A DNA stretch of 64,000 nt from JBCAXA01 sp039183535 (GTDB lineage Bacteria; Pseudomonadota; Gammaproteobacteria; Steroidobacterales; Woeseiaceae), in NCBI GenBank assembly GCA_039183535.1, contig JBCDBO010000001.1, positions 62,001 to 126,000 on the forward strand, given 5' to 3'. Of the stretch, positions 17,327 through 25,334 are shown piece by piece; the first letter of the stretch is position 1, and each line of letters begins with the position of its first letter. A program made the translations under genes and the position numbers. A model generated the notes under the pieces. That model saw nothing but the letters and a program-made list of their open reading frames with translations, was not told the origin of the DNA and did no database searches.

Positions 17327-18649
17327 CTAGAACTCGGTGGCGGTGGTGAACTTGGGTTGCGGCCGCCAGCGCCCAAGTATCGCGTACAACACCGCAGCGA
17401 TGATGATCGCATCGATGGCCGCGATACGCGTCAGACTGATTGGAAGATCGTCGGCCGCCAACGCAAAGACGCTGCCGGATGCCCAAGCCACTAACGCCGT
17501 CGCTGAATACGCATCGGGATGTTGTACGGCGGCGCCGCGATAAGCCGCGGGCCGAACGAGAAAATGGTCGACAGCAATGATGCCCGCAACCGGTATAAAC
17601 ACGACCGACAAGTAAAACAGAAATGTAAGAAACGAATCGAGGATGTTGAGAAACGCCGCCGCCGTTCCAAACACACCCAGCACGATGATGAGCCAGCGTT
17701 GCTTAAGCGCAGGAAACGTCGCTTCGGTACCAAGACCGGCACTGTAAAGATTCAATGAGTTCAGCACCCAGCTACCAGCGATCACGATAACGAACGCGCC
17801 CCAGCTCAATCCCATAACAATCAACACATCGAGAAAATCGTCGTTTCTGAGCAGATCCGCCGCTAGTCCGCCGCTTAGCATGACAATCGACTGCACGATC
17901 GCGTACGACAACAACGCCGTGTACAAAGCGCCGCGCCAATGACGAATAAACCGGGTGATGTCCGGCATGATGATTGCACCGATAATGACACCGCCGACGA
18001 CCGAGGAAACGGCATCGCCGAAGGACATCGTTGCAACTTGCGGCGCAGCCAGTGTCGCATCGAGCGAGCGGGTGCCGATCGCCTCGCCCAATAACACGAC
18101 TGTCACAACCATCATGACCGGTACCAGCACCATCGATAGCGCGTTTATCGCTCGAAAGCCGTAGATCGTCGTTATTGTCATGACGACACCGGCCGCAAGT
18201 TCAACCACCCAAGCGGGTGCTGCTATTTGCGCCGCATCGCCGAGTAAGCGAATGACAGCACCGCTGAACAAATCGATGTTGACACCAAACCAACCGAGCA
18301 ACGATACGGCGAACGCCAGGTTGACGACGGCAGCGCCCCACTGACCAAACGCGACACGGGCCAGCATGTACGACGATACATGAGCGCGCGTTCCGACAAT
18401 GCCGCACAACGCCGCGATAACGGTCAACACGGCACAGCCCAGCAATGTGGCGGAAAACGCCGACCGGTTATCGAGTTTCAGGAACACTTCGGCGCCGGTC
18501 ACGAACGTGGGTAATGAGAACGCGACCATCGCACTAACGAGCGCAACACGGACCCAACCAACCTGCGCATGGGCTGGGACTGGCTCGGTGGCGAATTCGC
18601 TCGACTCGGGGTCGACTACCGCCGATATGGCATTCGAATCGTCAGGCAA
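17327..18649 (-). CDS. NCS1-family cytosine/hydantoin permease (CodB-like)
   Basis: 440 residues with about 12 hydrophobic segments. Family patterns are VSAMVAFSLPTFVTGAEVFL, SSYMLARVAFGQWGAAVVNL, LGWFGVNIDLF and MPDITRFIRHWRGA. NCS1 transporters import cytosine, allantoin or hydantoins with a cation. As first gene of the operon with HyuA and DUF917, the likely substrate is a hydantoin-like ring compound (inference). The next gene begins 2 bases after its stop. Confidence 0.92.
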   Translation of the reverse strand: MPDDSNAISAVVDPESSEFATEPVPAHAQVGWVRVALVSAMVAFSLPTFVTGAEVFLKLDNRSAFSATLLGCAVLTVIAALCGIVGTRAHVSSYMLARVAFGQWGAAVVNLAFAVSLLGWFGVNIDLFSGAVIRLLGDAAQIAAPAWVVELAAGVVMTITTIYGFRAINALSMVLVPVMMVVTVVLLGEAIGTRSLDATLAAPQVATMSFGDAVSSVVGGVIIGAIIMPDITRFIRHWRGALYTALLSYAIVQSIVMLSGGLAADLLRNDDFLDVLIVMGLSWGAFVIVIAGSWVLNSLNLYSAGLGTEATFPALKQRWLIIVLGVFGTAAAFLNILDSFLTFLFYLSVVFIPVAGIIAVDHFLVRPAAYRGAAVQHPDAYSATALVAWASGSVFALAADDLPISLTRIAAIDAIIIAAVLYAILGRWRPQPKFTTATEF

Positions 18650-18734
18650 CGGTTGGTCTTATCGTTGGTGTCAACCGAGCTTACGCGAAGTGCCAGACCA
18701 CAGCGAATAGAATCGTTAAAACTACCGATAGGCA

Positions 18735-18764
18735 GGACGCCCCACCGCGGTCAGTGGGGCGTCC
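18735..18764 (-). terminator. GC-rich stem-loop downstream of phoX
   Basis: A perfect 11-base stem GGACGCCCCAC / GTGGGGCGTCC with an 8-base loop lies 38 bases after the phoX stop. On the minus strand a short TTTT run follows about 15 bases later, so it is a weak or Rho-assisted terminator, or a barrier hairpin. Confidence 0.55.
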
Positions 18765-18802
18765 CGCCCGCGCGAACTAGATAGCGACGCTTGCCGCGAC
18801 GA

Positions 18803-20878
18803 TCAGTACTTTCGGCGCACGACCAACGTGCAATCGCGCGGTATCGTGACACCGTCCTCGGCTGCCGGGAAGTTAGTTAGCTCAGGATTACCATCACCGG
18901 GATGCTGGGTATTGGTAAACAACGTCGCGAAATCCGGCGTGAACGTAATACCGGTAATCTCGTCATTGTTAACACCCATGAGCAAACGCTTGTATTCGCC
19001 CGTTCGTGTATCGAATACCGTGAGCTGATCTTGTAATCCATCAGGCTGGCCACCATCGGTGCCAATGTATAGACGCCCAAACGGGTCGGCATAGGCAGCA
19101 TCGGGATCGGTAAATACGTTCTCACCACCGTCGACCGGAGCCGAGTACGCTGCATACGGCAGATCTTCGGCTAATGCGTCGGGGTCGATGTCTGGTTCGG
19201 TACCACGTGTGTTTCGCGCGATCGCAAACATGTTCCAGGTAAAGCGCGTCGAACTCGAGTCTTTAGTCTCGATAATGTAGCCGTCAAAGTTCTCGAAGAC
19301 TGGGTTGGATTCGCTAACTTCTCCAGCGCCACTGTCTTTACGATCGTTATTCGTCAACGTCCAATAAATCTCACCGCGCGTTCCGACTGTGCTCCATTCC
19401 GGACGATCCATTTTGGTCGCACCCACGGCATCGGCAGCGAGACGGGCGTAGGTAAGAACGAGCGCCTCGGTGGTTAAACCGGCCGCTGCAATGTCTGGGT
19501 TAGTCGGTGTCAGCTCAATCCACGTTCCTGCACCAACGCCATCTGCGTTGCCGTCTTCATCGAATTTACCGACATACAACTTACCCTCATCCAGCGGACT
19601 CTTACCGTACGCGCGCGCCTTGCGCCATGGGTACTTTGACTCAAACTTATAGATGTAGTCGCCGCGTTGATCGTCGCCCATGTAGGCGGCAACACGGCCG
19701 TCACGAAGCTCCCGCATAGCAACAGCTTCGTGCTTAAAACGACCCATTGCCGTTCGCTTAACTGGCTTAGCAGCGGGGTTGAACGGGTCGATCTCAACAC
19801 ACCAACCAAAACGGTTCGACTCGTTGGCGTAGTCGGCGTTAGATAAATCGAACCGTGGGTCATGGTTTTGCCAAAAGTAACCGAAACCGAACACGCTGAA
19901 GCCGTAGCGAGCAAGGGCTGTGGTTTGTAAGTCGTCGGCACCGGTAAACTCGCCCTCTGCATTGGGTGTTCCGAAGTAGCCGTTAAAATTCTCCTCGCAG
20001 GTGATGTACGTCCCCCAAGGCGTTGGCCCAGAACCGCAATTGTTGACGGTGCCGAGCATCGGGTTGCCCGCTTTGTTGTCTAGTAAGTGACTGTGCGCAA
20101 CAGGCCCTGCGAACTCGACCGGTGTGTTCACGGTGATGCGCCGGTTAAGACGGCTGCGTTTACGAAGCCGCCACTGACCACGACGATTGCGTTTAATCTC
20201 CACGCAGGAGACGCCGTGCGCGGCCTGCGATAAACGAACATCTTCTAGGCTCTCTGGACCGTCCTTACCAAGCACGTGCGAATTGCGACCAAACTCGTGG
20301 TTAACCGCCAGTACGCCACTGCGGCTACTCAACAACAAGCGGCGTAACCATGACGGCAATTCCCGGCGAAATCGCGACTCCAAACGCAACAGACTCGGTA
20401 AATTACCAGGGTAGAACCACATGCCGTCGTGACCGATACCGATCTGATTTTCCTGCTCTGCAGCCGTCGGGCGCGTTGCGGGATCGCCGGTGTACTCCGG
20501 GATACCCGGCTTGATTGGCGTGCCCCACGGAATAAGAACATCGTATTCATAATCGGGCGAAACCGTGACCGTCTTGCCGCCTTGCGAGGTTGCATCGGCA
20601 ATTGTGAGACCGCGAAAATCAAGCAGCGAACCGCGCCGGGGACGACGACTAAACCAGTCCCCTAGCGCGCTATTTGTGCCAGCGTGCGCTGGCTTCGGCG
20701 CAAGAAATCCGGCCGCGGCGACCGCCATCGAACCCTGCATCATCCCGCGCCGCGTTAAATTGGCGGCGACAATTTCCTGAAAGCTACTATTATCGGTTGG
20801 GTTGGTCGAAACATTCTCCGACGAATCGTCGCCACTGCGATCGATTGTCGGCTCGTGCGGTTGCATGACTGCGGCCAT
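18803..20878 (-). CDS. phoX: PhoX-family alkaline phosphatase (DUF839), Tat-exported
   Basis: 691 residues. A twin-arginine signal lies at about residues 39-66 (NLTRRGMMQGSMAVAAAGFL) with a cut after AHA. Conserved PhoX segments include GTVNNCGSGPTPWGTYITCE, GFGYFWQNHDPRFDL, GRFKHEAVAM, YMGDDQRGDYIYKF and a C-terminal TGITFTPDFATLFTNTQHPG-like stretch. PhoX enzymes are calcium/iron phosphatases that release phosphate from organic esters in the periplasm. The ATG at 20876-20878 follows GGGGA. It is single-gene, with a hairpin downstream and a possible Pho box 283 bases upstream. Confidence 0.94.
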   Translation of the reverse strand: MAAVMQPHEPTIDRSGDDSSENVSTNPTDNSSFQEIVAANLTRRGMMQGSMAVAAAGFLAPKPAHAGTNSALGDWFSRRPRRGSLLDFRGLTIADATSQGGKTVTVSPDYEYDVLIPWGTPIKPGIPEYTGDPATRPTAAEQENQIGIGHDGMWFYPGNLPSLLRLESRFRRELPSWLRRLLLSSRSGVLAVNHEFGRNSHVLGKDGPESLEDVRLSQAAHGVSCVEIKRNRRGQWRLRKRSRLNRRITVNTPVEFAGPVAHSHLLDNKAGNPMLGTVNNCGSGPTPWGTYITCEENFNGYFGTPNAEGEFTGADDLQTTALARYGFSVFGFGYFWQNHDPRFDLSNADYANESNRFGWCVEIDPFNPAAKPVKRTAMGRFKHEAVAMRELRDGRVAAYMGDDQRGDYIYKFESKYPWRKARAYGKSPLDEGKLYVGKFDEDGNADGVGAGTWIELTPTNPDIAAAGLTTEALVLTYARLAADAVGATKMDRPEWSTVGTRGEIYWTLTNNDRKDSGAGEVSESNPVFENFDGYIIETKDSSSTRFTWNMFAIARNTRGTEPDIDPDALAEDLPYAAYSAPVDGGENVFTDPDAAYADPFGRLYIGTDGGQPDGLQDQLTVFDTRTGEYKRLLMGVNNDEITGITFTPDFATLFTNTQHPGDGNPELTNFPAAEDGVTIPRDCTLVVRRKY

Positions 20879-21739
20879 TTAGTATTTCCCCTTTTTGACG
20901 CAACGATTTAAAGACGTTCTTTGACGCGCCGACAGATCGACGCCGGCGCGCAAACCTCACCGGTAGAAATCGCGGGAAAAAAGGCAAGACGAAACGGACC
21001 GCTACGGTGTTATACCGCGGTTACCAAAGATGCCTGTTCCCCGAGACATCGAATTGTCACCATCTACTGCAGCGCAAACTTCCGGTTGACAGTTGTCACC
21101 CAAATCCGCGGCTGCAGTAAACGACGACAGGAGAAACCTACGAGATGTAAGCGACCGTTCAATGACACTTGCGTGACAGATTTATTGCACGTCGTTTTGT
21201 TGTCGCGTTCGCGAACAGAGCGCAACCAAACATGACGAATGTGTTACGAAAACCGTGAACGCTATCGACGGCATACGTGAGAAACGGTGGTGTCGCGATG
21301 CGACCATCATGCGAGTTATCGCACGCAAAAAAACCAACGACGGGCAATCACGTATCGATACTTGATTTAGCGCTTAACACAGGGATCGTATGCGCGCTGT
21401 TTGTTATCGGCATGGACTTAATGAGGTAAGCCTGCCAACACTCCAGGTTCTAAAGCGAAATCGAGACACTCATGCTGCTCAATACTGGCTCTACGAAACC
21501 ACGACTTCTTGACCTAGCGCGCGTGTAACGAAGGTCCGTCTATGACACTCTGTTGTGTGTGAAGTTGGTTTCCGCAATACCGTTGCTTTTGCCCGACAAA
21601 TTCAGCAACGGTTGCGTACGTCACGATACCGGAAAACGCGGCGGCGGCTAAAAGGTCAACATCGAAATGACGCATTTAGAAATGTACGGTACAACCGAAG
21701 TATCGTGCGGAGTATTCACATGAAGGTGCGATCGAAACG
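20879..21739. other. 861-base intergenic region upstream of phoX
   Basis: No convincing gene is seen. It holds the candidate Pho box (21161-21179). Short frames occur, including a 40-codon one at 21390-21512 preceded by AGGGA, but none has recognisable family sequence. Its length is unusual for this gene-dense window, so it may contain leader RNA, regulatory sites or gene remnants that I cannot identify. Confidence 0.4.
21161..21179 (-). promoter_or_regulatory. Candidate Pho box
   Basis: On the minus strand it reads CTGTCACGCAAGTGTCATT: two TGTCA repeats exactly 11 bases apart, the spacing of the PhoB consensus. It faces phoX, with TTACAT 11 bases downstream as a poor -10. At 283 bases from the start codon it would imply a long leader. 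Confidence 0.45.
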
Positions 21740-22231
21740 CTATTCCGCCGCAACTTTCGGCGTACGCGTTCGCAACAACTCAGGTTCGACATGAATATCG
21801 AGTCCCGGCGCACCGCCGGCCGCAATACGCAGTGCTATCGCCACACCGGCCGCGCCGGCCGTGGGTCGCACCCAACCCGAATGCGGTGCCCAGTCGTTAA
21901 TCTGCTCAACCGTCAATCCGAGTTCTGCCAATGCTCGGCGCACTTTATCGATCGGGCCACCATCGACAGTCCGAACAAACAATCGTCCGGTGGCGACGGC
22001 GCAATCGACACCCGATTCGGACTGATAAACCGGCAGCACGGCATCACGGTTGGCAACACGCTCGGCCGCGAGCGCATCAATCAACACATGTTCGGCCAAC
22101 GACTCGCTCAACACCGCATCGGACGGCGAGACGGCATTGCGCGGCTTCGCGGCCAGCTGACTGGCGCGGCGATACACCGTTCGCAGTACGCCGCTGCCGA
22201 TCGACAGCGTATCCGGAAAGTCTTCGTCCAT
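21740..22231 (-). CDS. Stand-alone subtilase prodomain-like protein
   Basis: 163 residues, no signal peptide or membrane segment. Its C-terminal half (RLFVRTVDGGPIDKVRRALA ... HVEPELLRTRTPKV) aligns with the region before the catalytic domain of the divergent subtilase (RVFIQFQPGTRESAINRILR ... CHPELLRPRHNKV). The N-terminal halves also share a DxLxIGSG-like start. This is the fold type of subtilase propeptides, which act as folding aids and tight inhibitors. No catalytic domain follows. Start codons of the two genes are only 19 bases apart and no good ribosome site precedes this one, so the true start may be further inside. Function as inhibitor or chaperone is inference. Confidence 0.7.
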   Translation of the reverse strand: MDEDFPDTLSIGSGVLRTVYRRASQLAAKPRNAVSPSDAVLSESLAEHVLIDALAAERVANRDAVLPVYQSESGVDCAVATGRLFVRTVDGGPIDKVRRALAELGLTVEQINDWAPHSGWVRPTAGAAGVAIALRIAAGGAPGLDIHVEPELLRTRTPKVAAE

Positions 22232-22250
22232 CCGCTATTGGGAGATAGCC

Positions 22251-23846
22251 ATGTATGAGTTCAAATATGGGGGCAAGTCAGGGCGTAAACAACAACTCGC
22301 GTTAAGCGATGAACTGGTTGTCGTGGGCGGATCACGCAACAGAGCGCCGCTTCGAGCCGCACGCGAACGGTCGCGCGCGATTCTGGAGGGCCTTACACCG
22401 GTGGCCGATTTTCGCGATGCGACAGTGAGCGTCTTCCGCGTTAATGAAACGTTAAGCGCGACGTCCAAGCGAGATGTTCTGACCGACTTCAAAGCAGACA
22501 ACAGTTTTGCGTTCGCCGGCAATTGCCTAACTGAGCCGAATACCGGTCAACCGGTCGTCTACACCGAACGGGTTTTCATACAGTTCCAACCCGGTACACG
22601 GGAATCGGCGATCAATCGCATCTTGCGGCAAAAGCGTTTTGTCGGTGTCCGCACGCTTCGCTACGCCGACAATGCGTACGTTCTGCAAGGCCGGAAAGGG
22701 CTGGGCCGCGACATATTCGGCCTAACGATGGATCTATTGGAGAAAAATGGCGACATACGGCTATGTCACCCAGAGCTACTTCGTCCGCGGCACAACAAAG
22801 TGGCGTTCCCATTGCAGTGGCACTTACGCGAAACGTCGTATAACGGTCAATTGATTAACGAGCACGCGAATGTTGAGGCCGCTTGGGAACAAAGCACCGG
22901 TGTTGGCACGACCATCGCCGTTATCGACGATGGGGTCGACATTGACCACGTCGAATTTCGTGCGCGTGGCGGCATTGTTGCGCCGCGAGACATGGGCAGC
23001 CGGAGCAATAATCCACGGCCTAGGTTCGCACTCGATAATCATGGTACGGCCTGTGCCGGTGTGGCCTGCGCGAGTGGTGTCGACGGCGCATCAGGCGTTG
23101 CGCCGGATGCGGCGTTAATGCCGATCCGGCTATTGGCGGATCTCGGCTCGCAGGAAGAAGCCGATGCGTTCGTATTCGCGGCGCAACAAGGGGCTGATGT
23201 CATCTCCTGCAGCTGGGGCCCACGCGATGGCGATTGGACCAATCCGAATGACCCGCTTCACACAACGCCGGCACCGTTGCCCGACTCGACACGGCTAGCG
23301 CTGCAATTCGCCGCCGAACGCGGACGGAATGGCGATGGCTGCGTCATTTGCTGGGCGGCCGGTAACGGTAACGAATCGGTCGACCTTGACGGCTATGCCA
23401 GCAGTGAGTTCGTCATGGCTGTTGGCGCCTCGAACGATCGCGGAACACGCTCTGCGTACAGCGACTTTGGCGATGCGCTTTGGTGTATGTTCCCGAGCAG
23501 CGACGCCCGGTCGCGACAACTAACCAACGGTATTTGGACCACCGACCGTATCGGCGGACTCGGCTACAACCCCGGTGATCCACAATTAGGTCACCCGGCT
23601 GGGGACTACACCAACGACTTTGGCGGCACATCGAGCGCTTGCCCCGGTGTCGCAGGCTTGGCCGCGCTAATGCTTGCCCGCGAGCCGCGGCTTGGTCTGG
23701 GCGATATCTGGGACATCATCCGTGAGACTTCCCAGAAGATCGATGTCGCGAATGGCAACTACGACGCAGAGACCGGCCACAGCCGCCAATACGGTTACGG
23801 ACGCGTGGACTGTGCCGCTGCGGTCGCGGCCGCATCGCTAGACTAG
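22251..23846 (+). CDS. S8 family serine peptidase (subtilase)
   Basis: 531 residues. Residues 1-200 form a prodomain-like region. The catalytic triad is Asp 226 (AVIDDGVDIDH), His 264 (DNHGTACAGVA) and Ser 461 (GGTSSACPGVAG); the oxyanion Asn is in CWAAGNGNES. No signal peptide is evident, so it may act in the cytoplasm or leave by another route. The ATG at 22251 follows GGAGA. It sits 173 bases before the ECF sigma/anti-sigma/CHAT operon and 19 bases from the divergent prodomain homologue. Confidence 0.93.
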   Translation: MYEFKYGGKSGRKQQLALSDELVVVGGSRNRAPLRAARERSRAILEGLTPVADFRDATVSVFRVNETLSATSKRDVLTDFKADNSFAFAGNCLTEPNTGQPVVYTERVFIQFQPGTRESAINRILRQKRFVGVRTLRYADNAYVLQGRKGLGRDIFGLTMDLLEKNGDIRLCHPELLRPRHNKVAFPLQWHLRETSYNGQLINEHANVEAAWEQSTGVGTTIAVIDDGVDIDHVEFRARGGIVAPRDMGSRSNNPRPRFALDNHGTACAGVACASGVDGASGVAPDAALMPIRLLADLGSQEEADAFVFAAQQGADVISCSWGPRDGDWTNPNDPLHTTPAPLPDSTRLALQFAAERGRNGDGCVICWAAGNGNESVDLDGYASSEFVMAVGASNDRGTRSAYSDFGDALWCMFPSSDARSRQLTNGIWTTDRIGGLGYNPGDPQLGHPAGDYTNDFGGTSSACPGVAGLAALMLAREPRLGLGDIWDIIRETSQKIDVANGNYDAETGHSRQYGYGRVDCAAAVAAASLD

Positions 23847-24019
23847 TCGGCATGGCGAAAGCTAGTTGTTCGGACGCAGATTGTGGTACTCGCGGCGAGA
23901 CCGAGCGACGCGTGAACGCTGCGGGTAGACGCTGCATCGACCGCTTAGCTCATGAATTGCTGACCAAGCTTGGCTAAACTCGGCGGAGCTGGACCAACAA
24001 CAACGACAACGAGGTCAGC

Positions 24020-24637
24020 TTGACCGACCGAGACAACAACTCGCACGGCGAACTTGCGCCGGCGGAGCTGGTGGCGCGTATCCAAAGTGGAGACTCGGCC
24101 AGCGAGGCGGCACTCATCCGTCGTTACAGCCGCTCTTTGATGACGATGCTGAAGCAGCGGACAGGCGATATCCAGCGCGCTGAGGATGTCCATCAAGACA
24201 CTTTTTATATAGTGCTTGAACGGCTACGCAGTCCCGAGCGTAGCCTCGAAGATCCGTCGAAGGTTGCGGCCTTTATCCATCGAACAGCAGAGTATGTATT
24301 GATCGGTGAGTATCGGAAGGAGTCGCGACGCCAAACGTATGCGGATTCCGAGGTCATCGAACAGTCTCGAGACCCTCGTAGCGGACAGTTGGAGCGGTTG
24401 ATCGACAGCGAGTCGCAGCGGGCGGTGCGAGAGCTTGTGCTTACGCTCAACAACGAGCGGGACCGCGAGCTGTTGTATCGGTTTTACATCTTGCAGCAAG
24501 AGAAGCCCCTTATATGTGAGGTGCTTTCACTGACATCGGTGCATTTTGATCGGGTTATCTCACGAGCTAGGAAGCGCTTTCGCAGCTTGGTAGAAGAACG
24601 CGGATTGACACTCGTCGATTCCGGAAGCGTAGCGTGA
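24020..24637 (+). CDS. ECF sigma-70 factor
   Basis: 205 residues. Region 2 includes LVARIQSGDSASEAALIRRY, RAEDVHQDTFYIVLERLR and AAFIHRTAEYVLIGEYRKES; region 4 includes LNNERDRELLYRFYILQQEK and SVHFDRVISRARKRFRSL. The start is a TTG with GAGG upstream (24011). Its TGA stop is within GTGA of the following gene. It is followed by an anti-sigma-like membrane protein and a TPR-CHAT peptidase, the operon plan of sigma factors that respond to surface or envelope cues (inference). Confidence 0.9.
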   Translation: MTDRDNNSHGELAPAELVARIQSGDSASEAALIRRYSRSLMTMLKQRTGDIQRAEDVHQDTFYIVLERLRSPERSLEDPSKVAAFIHRTAEYVLIGEYRKESRRQTYADSEVIEQSRDPRSGQLERLIDSESQRAVRELVLTLNNERDRELLYRFYILQQEKPLICEVLSLTSVHFDRVISRARKRFRSLVEERGLTLVDSGSVA

Positions 24638-24654
24638 CCGGAGAATCAGGATCT

Positions 24655-25311
24655 ATGGATAAAGCGACGATTGAAACGCAACACCTCGTTGATCGCTATG
24701 TACAAGGCAAGCTGAGCAGTGAAGAACAACGCGAGTTTGAGATTTTTATGCTCGATAACCCGGATATTGCGGACCAAGTCGAGTATGCGCGTGGGATGCA
24801 GTCTGCGTTGCAGGACGAAACGTCGCAGCTCTTTGCTGATATCGACACCGGCCAACGAAAAACAGGTCGACAAACTTTTTTTCAAAGTCCGACGTGGGCA
24901 ATGGCAGCAACCGTCCTGCTAGGCGCATCGATCGCTTGGAACGTAGCCCGTGAGTGGCAAGAACCGAGCGTCGGGCAACCATTACCCGTCACGCAGGAGG
25001 TGTGGCTAGAACCCGCTCGTAGCGAAGACAGTACGTACGAAATCGCTGCAGATCCGGCGGGCGTGCTAGTCAACATCGATGTCGCCGCTACGCCCGCGAC
25101 GGCCTACCGAGTCGATCTGCTTGATGCCGGTGGTGCGACAGTGTGGAGCTTCGAGCCAGCCCTTGCTGACGATGACCAACTGTTGCGGTTGGTCGCGCCA
25201 CCTTTCCCGGCTAACGACAGCACGTATACCGTCGTTGTTTACGATGCTGAACGAGCGTCCGAGCCCCTAACAACGTACTCCTTGGCGCTGACCAGCGCGA
25301 CCGACGAGTAA
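24655..25311 (+). CDS. Membrane-anchored anti-sigma-like protein
   Basis: 218 residues from the ATG at 24655 (a GTG at 24634 overlapping the sigma stop adds 7). The N-terminal cytoplasmic part has a helical anti-sigma-like pattern (LVDRYVQGKLSSEEQREFEI, then FMLDNPDIADQVEYARGMQ) without the zinc HxxxCxxC motif. One membrane helix (about 77-96, WAMAATVLLGASIAWNVA) leads to an external beta-rich domain. Position directly behind the sigma factor supports an anti-sigma role; it is not proven by sequence alone. Confidence 0.75.
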   Translation: MDKATIETQHLVDRYVQGKLSSEEQREFEIFMLDNPDIADQVEYARGMQSALQDETSQLFADIDTGQRKTGRQTFFQSPTWAMAATVLLGASIAWNVAREWQEPSVGQPLPVTQEVWLEPARSEDSTYEIAADPAGVLVNIDVAATPATAYRVDLLDAGGATVWSFEPALADDDQLLRLVAPPFPANDSTYTVVVYDAERASEPLTTYSLALTSATDE

Positions 25312-25334
25312 AGCGAATCGACAAAGAAGCGACG

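Noticed and set aside
21390..21512. 40-codon frame with AGGGA upstream in the long gap before phoX
   Set aside because: No family resemblance and too short to trust; AGGGA spacing alone is weak evidence.
21555..21794. 79-residue frame (+)
   Set aside because: Arginine-rich sequence without recognisable pattern, and it overlaps the end of the prodomain-like gene.
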